Source of the DNA: Acidobacteriota bacterium
GTDB taxonomy: Bacteria > Acidobacteriota > Aminicenantia > UBA2199
Reading direction: 5' to 3'
Length of the DNA stretch: 5,113 nucleotides
Assembly (NCBI GenBank): GCA_021817755.1
Contig: JAKAGC010000372.1
Location: 1 to 5,113 of the forward strand
Shown: in pieces, positions 1 through 5,113 of the stretch
Numbering within the stretch: the stretch's first letter is position 1
Layout of the letters: every line of letters starts with the position of its first letter
Program-made: the position numbers and the translations under genes
Notes under the pieces: model-generated
Told to the model about the DNA's origin: nothing
Seen by the model: only the letters and a program-made list of their open reading frames with translations
The model's database searches: none

Positions 1-1292
1 CTTCTTTACTGGATGTATTAAATGGAAAGCCCCCTACCAATTCGGCGCCGATTATTGTCGATATTCATCCGGGGAAACAGTTCCGTTATGCAGGTGGTGG
101 ATATTGCATATTACAACAGTTAATGATGGATGTCGATAAACTCTCCTTCCCGGAAATTATGAAAAAAAACATTTTGGATCCGCTTGGAATGGATGACAGT
201 ACCTATCTTCAACCCCTTCCTTTGGAAATGCAAAAAAATGCAGCTTCGGGGCATAATGCTGAGGGTATACCTATTTCCGGCAAATGGCATATTTATCCTG
301 AAATGGCAGCAGCAGGGTTATGGACTACTCCATCTGACCTGGCAAAATTTATTATTGAAATCCAACTCTCTTTAAAAAACAAATCCAATAAAATTCTTTC
401 AAAAGAGCTTGCGGAAAGTATGTTAACTCCATATTTAAATGAAAACTATGGCCTAGGGGTTTCCATTATTCGATATGGGGATTCTATTTATTTTGAACAT
501 AGCGGACAAAATGAAGGTTTCATTTGTCGCTATGTCGCAAGTAAAGAAAAGGGATATGGTGCAGTTGTAATGACAAATAGCGATTCCGGGGCAGGGCTTT
601 ATAATGAAATTATCCGTGGAATCGCAGATGTGTACAAATGGGAAGGATTCCTTCCTCAACCGGTAGAAGTGATAAAGATTTCGCCCGATATTCTTAAAAC
701 TTATACTGGGAAATTTGCCCTTAATTCGGATCAAATGGCTTCTGTGGTAATGGAGAATGATTCTCTTAAAATGAAAATTACCTCTATGAATCCAATCGAA
801 CTATTTCCGGTTGCGAAGGATAAATTTATTTCCAGAGATATAACAGGAACCTTTACATTCGAAACGGATCCCGCTACTAAACAGGTTATTCGCTTAAATA
901 TAGAAAGAAATAGCCAGCAGCGTTCCTATGAACGAAAAACCGATGACTTAAATACTCCAATGGAACTCTTACTTTCAGGAAAAATAGAAGAGGCCTTTCA
1001 AGCTTATAGGGATTTGAAAGCGAAAAATCCGAATGATCCGATGATCCAACCGATGCGATTACTGGCAACAACTCAACAAGTTTTAGCAAAAGGAAATCTG
1101 AAAGTGGGAGTGGGATTACTTGGACTCACAGCAGAATTATATCCCGATGTGTTTAAAGTGATGTATACAACGCTTAATAATGAAATCCAATTGATACTTG
1201 ATAATCCCTCGGTGCCGGAGGAATTTAAAAAAGGACTTAAATCCGGTTACAATGCAATATTGAAGAAACTGGAACTTAAAGAACTGGATTGA
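1..1292 (+). CDS. Serine hydrolase, beta-lactamase/PF00144 (class C, S12-like) family, 5'-truncated, with Pab87-type C-terminal domain and TPR-like tail
   Basis: The reading frame is open from the left edge (first full codon at 3), so the true start lies outside the window; the internal ATG at 123 is not the start because family sequence continues upstream of it. Visible: about 429 residues. The Tyr motif of the fold is at 87-101 (YAGGG, followed by YCILQQL), then the family-typical NILDPLGMDDSTY, then the third active-site motif as HSG at 498-506 (the KTG equivalent). The SxxK nucleophile motif must lie upstream. At 684-920 there is a beta-rich segment (LKTYTGKF ... IELFPV) resembling the Pab87-related C-terminal domain (DUF3471/PF11954). 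At 951-1172 two helical units (GKIEEAFQAYRDLKAKNPND and GNLKVGVGLLGLTAELYPD) look like degenerate TPRs. Relatives are esterases, D-amino-acid peptidases or penicillin-binding-like proteins, so the substrate cannot be given, and true beta-lactamase activity is not implied. Export is likely for the family, but the signal region is not visible. The gene ends with TGA 80 bases before the metalloprotease. Confidence 0.9.
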   Translation, partial: SLLDVLNGKPPTNSAPIIVDIHPGKQFRYAGGGYCILQQLMMDVDKLSFPEIMKKNILDPLGMDDSTYLQPLPLEMQKNAASGHNAEGIPISGKWHIYPEMAAAGLWTTPSDLAKFIIEIQLSLKNKSNKILSKELAESMLTPYLNENYGLGVSIIRYGDSIYFEHSGQNEGFICRYVASKEKGYGAVVMTNSDSGAGLYNEIIRGIADVYKWEGFLPQPVEVIKISPDILKTYTGKFALNSDQMASVVMENDSLKMKITSMNPIELFPVAKDKFISRDITGTFTFETDPATKQVIRLNIERNSQQRSYERKTDDLNTPMELLLSGKIEEAFQAYRDLKAKNPNDPMIQPMRLLATTQQVLAKGNLKVGVGLLGLTAELYPDVFKVMYTTLNNEIQLILDNPSVPEEFKKGLKSGYNAILKKLELKELD

Positions 1293-1372
1293 GTTAAAAT
1301 ACGCTTAAACCTTATTAATTCCAAGACTTGAAGTGAATTGATTTAAATGGTATTCTTTGGAAGGAGGCAATT
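1293..1372 (+). other. Intergenic gap between hydrolase and metalloprotease
   Basis: This 80-base AT-rich spacer shows no inverted repeat followed by a T-run, so no intrinsic terminator for the hydrolase gene is supported. The two genes may be co-transcribed, or the protease may have its own promoter. The only clear signal in the spacer is the ribosome binding site at its 3' end. A TTGAAG/TATTCT pair with a 17-base spacer (1328-1333 and 1351-1356) resembles a sigma-70 promoter, but it would start the transcript at or inside the ribosome binding site, so it is not called as a promoter. Confidence 0.5.
1361..1367 (+). promoter_or_regulatory. Strong Shine-Dalgarno site for the metalloprotease
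   Basis: AAGGAGG lies five bases before the ATG at 1373. It is an almost perfect complement to the 16S rRNA 3' end and fixes the protease start. It contrasts with the glycosyltransferase start at 4160, which has no such site. Confidence 0.85.
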
Positions 1373-1465
1373 ATGAAGCGGTATAAAAAACAACTGATTT
1401 TACTGACCATATTGTTTGTTGGTATCGGTTTAGCTTTTTGGATCACCCGGTCCCCTTTATTTGCA
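1373..1465 (+). other. Signal peptide (or N-terminal membrane anchor) of the metalloprotease
   Basis: Residues 1-31 show the n-region KRYKK, an uninterrupted hydrophobic core (QLILLTILFVGIGLAFWI) and a polar stretch ending in LFA before charged LEKK. This fits Sec export. There is no lipobox cysteine, so a lipoprotein is unlikely. The exact cleavage point is a guess. Confidence 0.75.
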
Positions 1466-4150
1466 TTGGAAAAAAAAGCACAGGGGACTTTCCAAATCTT
1501 GTCTAATGGAAAGGTAATGGTCGATGGGCAGGAATTTTCATCCATGCAAATGTATCTCCAATCGGATTATTTTAAAGTAAACAAGAAACGGTGCCTGGTA
1601 AAACATCGACCATCGGGAATGGTTTCAAATTCTGCTCGTCTTGCTTCCATGAATGATTGCTCACTTTCAAAAACCGTTATTAAAAGTGAGTACTGGCCAT
1701 CCAAAATTTATGTAATTCCCATTGTTTTTCATGTGATATCCAAAAGTGATGGAACGGGAAATATTTCGGATCAGCAGATCGATGATCAGATAGCAGTTTT
1801 AAATGAAGATTATAGGGCTATTAGTGGGACATTGGGAGAAAAGGGATTTGATACCATGATCCGCTTTAAAAAGGCAGGAATTACGCGAACGGTTAATGAT
1901 AAATGGTTCGAGGACCAAAATGAATATGAATATAAATCCGAATTGGGATGGGACCAGGAAAAATACTTAAATATCTATGTGAACTCTGCCAGTGGTTATC
2001 TTGGATATTCCTATCTTCCCCAGGAAGATGCCGGTGATATATATGATGGTGTGGTCTTACTTTACGACGCTATCGGAGGCAGGGATTTCGGGTATTCTCC
2101 TTATGATCAGGGGCGTACTTTAGTTCATGAAATAGGTCACTATCTTGGGCTACTACATACATTTGAAGGTTATGGCTGTTATGAAGGTTACGAAGCGGGA
2201 GACCTTATTGAAGATACAGTTAAGGAAAATGATGAAGTCTATGGTTGTTCGGTATATAAAAATGGTTGTGATACTTATGGAAATATTCATAATTATATGA
2301 ATTATACGGATGATCTATGCATGGAAGAATTTACATCAGAACAGGCCAACCGGCTTGTTTGTTCTCTGGTGAATTACCGCCCCAATTTATATACTACGCA
2401 GAGTAACCTCACTGGTATAACGGTTACTTCTCCTAATGGGAGCGAGAAATGGACTGTTGGATCATCTCATTCGATTACCTGGAAAACCACTGGGAAAGTA
2501 GCAAATGTCATGATAGACTATTCCATAGACAATGGTTCTACCTGGAAAAAAATCGTTTCTTCTATTACTAATACTGGATATTATTCATGGATAGTTCCCC
2601 AAACTCCTTCTACATCCTGCCGGGTGCGGGTGAAAAATATTTCCAGCAGTGTTCCCTCGGATATGAGTGATTCTGTCTTTACTATTGCGCCTAATATTCC
2701 CCCTATTATTTCATTGAGCACTAACCGGAAGAATTTTGCTTCAGTAATAAATGGTTCTCAAACTCCATACCAGAAGGTACAGGTTTTCAATACGGGGGGA
2801 GGAACTCTTGAATGGACCGCTTCCGAATCTCTTTCATGGTTAAGTTGTACCCCTCTTTCCGGAACAGAGAACGACTATCTTACCCTCTCTGTGAATCCTG
2901 ATGATCTTACTCCCGGAACTTACAGCGGAAATGTAACTATTTCTGCTGCCGATGCCTCCAATTCCCCACAACAATTAACGGTTTATTTAACAGTGCTCGA
3001 TCAGGATCAAGAACAACCTCCTTTCGGTGAATTCTCAACCCCGATTGCAGGCTCAACTCTTGCGGGAAGCATCCCTATCACGGGTTGGGTATTGGACGAT
3101 ATCGATATTCAATCGGTAAAAATTTATAACGATCAAACCTATATAGGGGATGCGATTATGGTTGAGGGAGCCAGACCTGATGTTGAAACGGTATTTCCCT
3201 CTTATCCCATGAATGATCGAGCAGGGTTCGGGTACATGCTTCTTTCTTATGCATTACCTAACAGTGGAAACGGTACTTACACAATTACTGTAAAAGCCAC
3301 AGATTCTTCTGCCCATGAAGTTACACTTGGAACGAAATCCATTACTATTGATAATGTTAATTCGCCATTACCTTTTGGTGCCATCGATACTCCCACTCAA
3401 GGAGGAATTGCTTCCGGCGAAAATTTTATCAACTGGGGATGGGTTCTTACTCCTTATCCTCAAACCATACCTGAGGATGGGTCGACTATAGATGTAATTA
3501 TAGATGGAGTACGTGCTGGACACCCTGTATATAATATTTATCGACCGGATATCGAGTATTTCTTTCCGGGTTATATGAATAGCGGTGGTGCTGCGGGATA
3601 TTTTTATTTTAACACAAATCCTTTCCAAAACGGCCTCCATACTATTGCTTGGGTTGTAACTGATAATAATGGAGTTACTTCGGGAATAGGGAGCCGTTAC
3701 TTCACGATTCAAAACAGTAAAAATTTGAGCCACTTTCCTTCAATTATTTCATCTGCTAATCTTCCACCTATCGATAATAAATCGCCTGTTAGTGTAAAAA
3801 AAGGGTTCGGTTCAACAAATCCTGTTTCAACTGTTTTGCCGGATCAAGATGGTACTATTACTATTAAAATTCATGAATTGGATCCTCTCGAGATTTGGCT
3901 TAATCCTAATGCGAATGATGGTGTAGATAAATTTTCAAATTCAGGAAAGAATGATTTTCAATCTTTTTCCGTAGTTGAAACGATACCCGTTGGTTCTACT
4001 TTCAATAAAAGTAATGGTACATTTTCATGGCTTCCCGGTCCTGGATTTATAGGGAATTATTCATTTACTTTTATTTCTAACATAACGAATAAACGTATAC
4101 CCGTCCGGGTGACCATACTTCCTCGAGAATCATCAACTCCTATTAAATAA
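1373..4150 (+). CDS. Secreted multidomain zinc metalloprotease, M43 (pappalysin/cytophagalysin) family
   Basis: This 925-residue protein is predicted to be an exported zinc endopeptidase. The N-terminus has basic residues (KRYKK), a hydrophobic core at about 7-24 and a possible signal peptidase site near LFA31; an uncleaved anchor is the alternative. Residues about 35-110 look like a propeptide. The catalytic domain spans about 112-340: metzincin zinc motif HEIGHYLGLLH with H252, E253, H256, G259 and H262, and Met-turn NYMNYTDD with M309. Cysteines 269, 292, 299, 316 and 330 probably form disulfides, as is usual in M43 enzymes. The tail is modular: Kre9/KNH-like at about 349-439 (VTSPNGSEKW...ITW), BACON-like at about 446-543, two related Ig-like modules at about 549-661 and 666-780, and a He_PIG/cadherin-like module at about 821-916 (GTFSWLPGPGFIGNYSFTF). 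Such tails usually mediate binding to glycans, surfaces or proteins; their ligand here is unknown. No LPXTG, PEP-CTERM or type IX sorting signal is evident at the C-terminus (PRESSTPIK). The start is fixed by AAGGAGG five bases upstream. The substrate is unknown. Confidence 0.93.
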   Translation: MKRYKKQLILLTILFVGIGLAFWITRSPLFALEKKAQGTFQILSNGKVMVDGQEFSSMQMYLQSDYFKVNKKRCLVKHRPSGMVSNSARLASMNDCSLSKTVIKSEYWPSKIYVIPIVFHVISKSDGTGNISDQQIDDQIAVLNEDYRAISGTLGEKGFDTMIRFKKAGITRTVNDKWFEDQNEYEYKSELGWDQEKYLNIYVNSASGYLGYSYLPQEDAGDIYDGVVLLYDAIGGRDFGYSPYDQGRTLVHEIGHYLGLLHTFEGYGCYEGYEAGDLIEDTVKENDEVYGCSVYKNGCDTYGNIHNYMNYTDDLCMEEFTSEQANRLVCSLVNYRPNLYTTQSNLTGITVTSPNGSEKWTVGSSHSITWKTTGKVANVMIDYSIDNGSTWKKIVSSITNTGYYSWIVPQTPSTSCRVRVKNISSSVPSDMSDSVFTIAPNIPPIISLSTNRKNFASVINGSQTPYQKVQVFNTGGGTLEWTASESLSWLSCTPLSGTENDYLTLSVNPDDLTPGTYSGNVTISAADASNSPQQLTVYLTVLDQDQEQPPFGEFSTPIAGSTLAGSIPITGWVLDDIDIQSVKIYNDQTYIGDAIMVEGARPDVETVFPSYPMNDRAGFGYMLLSYALPNSGNGTYTITVKATDSSAHEVTLGTKSITIDNVNSPLPFGAIDTPTQGGIASGENFINWGWVLTPYPQTIPEDGSTIDVIIDGVRAGHPVYNIYRPDIEYFFPGYMNSGGAAGYFYFNTNPFQNGLHTIAWVVTDNNGVTSGIGSRYFTIQNSKNLSHFPSIISSANLPPIDNKSPVSVKKGFGSTNPVSTVLPDQDGTITIKIHELDPLEIWLNPNANDGVDKFSNSGKNDFQSFSVVETIPVGSTFNKSNGTFSWLPGPGFIGNYSFTFISNITNKRIPVRVTILPRESSTPIK
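3017..3712 (+). repeat. Two diverged tandem Ig-like modules within the metalloprotease
   Basis: Residues 549-661 and 666-780 align by eye. Both begin with PFG plus a TP turn (PPFGEFSTP and LPFGAIDTP), then share GWVL, a VxI strand, RPD[VI]E..FP.Y (601-611 and 724-734), an aromatic AGFGYM/AGYFYF strand, and a T[IV]..VTD-like strand before the closing TI. The second copy carries extra residues after GWVL (TPYPQTIPEDG). The repeat is at protein level only; the DNA copies have diverged, which indicates an old duplication or independent acquisition of related modules. The second copy in particular resembles a module I recall from Acidobacteriota and Aminicenantes secreted proteins. Confidence 0.75.
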
Positions 4151-4159
4151 TTAAGAAAA

Positions 4160-5113
4160 ATGTCGAAGGTATTTGTTATTTTATTGAATTGGAATGGGTG
4201 GAAAGACACTATTCAGTGTCTTGAGAGTCTTTTTAAAAGTAAATACTCTCCATTCACGGTAATTGTCTGCGATAATGATTCTTCGGATGATTCTATGGCG
4301 AAAATCAAGGGATGGGCAGAAGGGGAGATTTTTGCATCAACAGAGATTCACGAGTCTTTGAAAACCCTGATTGAACCGCCGGTGAAAAAACCTGTGGAAT
4401 ATGATTATTATACTGAGGAAGAAATAATACACGGACATTTTAAAATTGGTGAAATTCCTTCGCTAATTCTGATTCAAAATAAATCAAACTCCGGTTTTTC
4501 TGCCGGAAATAATGTAGGTATCAGGTACTCATTGGCAAATGGAGCTGAATATATTTGGTTATTGAATAATGATACAGTTGTCACCGACTCTACATTACCC
4601 GAATTGGTAGAACGAATAAGGATATCCGATAATACAGGAATAGTTGGGGCTGTGATTCATCATTGTAATGATCCGAGCTTAATACAGGCTTATGGGGGAG
4701 GTAGAATTATACCGTTTTTTGGGATTGACCGATTTGTTTATTCTCCTACAGAACTTAAATATATTACCGGAACCAGCCTGTTTGCACGTGCCATTGTGTT
4801 TAAATCAGTCGGATTGCTAGATGAAGCGTTTTTCTTTTATTGGGAGGATGCGGATTGGAATTACAGGGCGATAAAAGCAGGGTGGATGATCGATACTGCT
4901 CCGAATGCAGTGGTATATCATAAATTTTCCGCTTCAGTCGGAGGACAGAGTTTAAAGTCCGACCTGTTTAAAGTGACTTCTATGAAATTATATCACCGAA
5001 AACACTATAAATATAGCTGGTGGATACCGGTAACTTTCCATGTTTCTGCTATGCTGGTTAACAGAATTTTGCGAAGACAATGGGATCGACTATTTCCAAT
5101 AATCAAAAAGTGG
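4160..5113 (+). CDS. Glycosyltransferase family 2 (rhamnosyltransferase-like, GT-A fold), 3'-truncated by the window end
   Basis: The frame is open from ATG 4160 to the window edge (318 codons, no stop). GT2 enzymes transfer a sugar from a nucleotide-sugar donor, with the catalytic domain on the cytoplasmic face. Visible marks: an N-terminal strand VFVILLNWNGW followed by DTIQCLESL; nucleotide-binding VIVCDNDSSDDS at 34-45; SGFSAGNNVGIRY at 111-123; the DxD-equivalent WLLNNDTVV at 133-141 (N136, N137, D138); TGTSLFAR at 203-210; and the acceptor/catalytic-base motif EDADWNYR at 229-236. Between residues 50 and 105 is an insertion rich in acidic and aromatic residues (EYDYYTEEE), which I recall from one GT2 subgroup. 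The family is usually about 330-360 residues, so probably only the last few dozen are missing. It starts nine bases after the protease stop, in the same frame, with no good Shine-Dalgarno, which suggests translational coupling. Likely roles are O-antigen, capsule or glycolipid synthesis; donor and acceptor cannot be told. Confidence 0.93.
   Translation, partial: MSKVFVILLNWNGWKDTIQCLESLFKSKYSPFTVIVCDNDSSDDSMAKIKGWAEGEIFASTEIHESLKTLIEPPVKKPVEYDYYTEEEIIHGHFKIGEIPSLILIQNKSNSGFSAGNNVGIRYSLANGAEYIWLLNNDTVVTDSTLPELVERIRISDNTGIVGAVIHHCNDPSLIQAYGGGRIIPFFGIDRFVYSPTELKYITGTSLFARAIVFKSVGLLDEAFFFYWEDADWNYRAIKAGWMIDTAPNAVVYHKFSASVGGQSLKSDLFKVTSMKLYHRKHYKYSWWIPVTFHVSAMLVNRILRRQWDRLFPIIKKW
4203..4222 (+). 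repeat. Perfect 8-bp inverted repeat with 4-base loop, inside the glycosyltransferase start region
   Basis: Arms AAGACACT (4203-4210) and AGTGTCTT (4215-4222) are exact reverse complements around ATTC. A run of five T follows at 4230-4234. The sequence also encodes the conserved stretch KDTIQCL, so codon constraint may explain it. An RNA hairpin could form, but a regulatory role is unproven. Confidence 0.4.

Noticed and set aside
123..128. ATG ATG at 123 as the start of the hydrolase.
   Set aside because: The frame is open to the window edge and the upstream codons encode the family's conserved Tyr motif region (YAGGGYCILQQL), so the start is further upstream.
184..375. 63-codon + strand open frame overlapping the serine hydrolase.
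   Set aside because: It is out of frame within a well-supported hydrolase gene and has no ribosome binding site or recognisable domain.
453..1089. Minus-strand open frames of 93 and 67 codons opposite the hydrolase.
   Set aside because: Both are antisense shadows with no domain, start signal or sensible composition.
1328..1356. TTGAAG and TATTCT separated by 17 bases, resembling a sigma-70 promoter before the protease.
   Set aside because: The transcript would start around 1363, inside or after the AAGGAGG site, leaving no usable ribosome binding site; AT-rich spacers give such matches by chance.
1315..1545. 76-codon minus-strand open frame covering the intergenic gap and protease start.
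   Set aside because: It overlaps the protease signal peptide and ribosome binding site in antisense and shows no recognisable protein features.
3368..3733. 121-codon open frame on the minus strand.
   Set aside because: It lies wholly antisense to the second Ig-like module of the protease, its product resembles no family I recognise, and the + strand protein is clearly real.

Overview
The window holds three genes, all on the + strand: the 3' part of a serine hydrolase (beta-lactamase/PF00144 type), a complete large secreted metalloprotease of the M43 (pappalysin/cytophagalysin) type, and the 5' nearly complete part of a family 2 glycosyltransferase. Together they fill almost the whole window. 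The only intergenic stretches are 80 bases (1293-1372) and 9 bases (4151-4159). I see no tRNA, rRNA, CRISPR array, insertion sequence or convincing terminator.

Organism: the DNA is AT-leaning (about 40% G+C by rough counting of sample lines), with a bacterial Shine-Dalgarno site (AAGGAGG) before the protease. Three traits recall Acidobacteriota and, in particular, Candidatus Aminicenantes: a Pab87-type C-terminal domain on the serine hydrolase, large secreted proteins carrying BACON-like and 'PFG...DTP' Ig-like modules, and the He_PIG-like C-terminus. This is inference from remembered family distribution, not a search result, and Bacteroidota or other sediment phyla remain possible.

Layout: 1-1292 serine hydrolase, lacking its N-terminus with the SxxK nucleophile; 1293-1372 a short gap with a strong ribosome binding site; 1373-4150 the 925-residue metalloprotease (signal peptide, propeptide-like segment, M43 catalytic domain, then five beta-sandwich-like modules); 4160-5113 glycosyltransferase, running off the window end.

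How they fit together: the protease is predicted to be exported and the hydrolase may act in the envelope or outside, while the glycosyltransferase should act on the cytoplasmic side of the membrane in polysaccharide or glycolipid assembly. The 9-base gap makes co-transcription of protease and glycosyltransferase likely, but no shared pathway is evident. I did not find a clearly new biological system. The most notable object is the modular metalloprotease.
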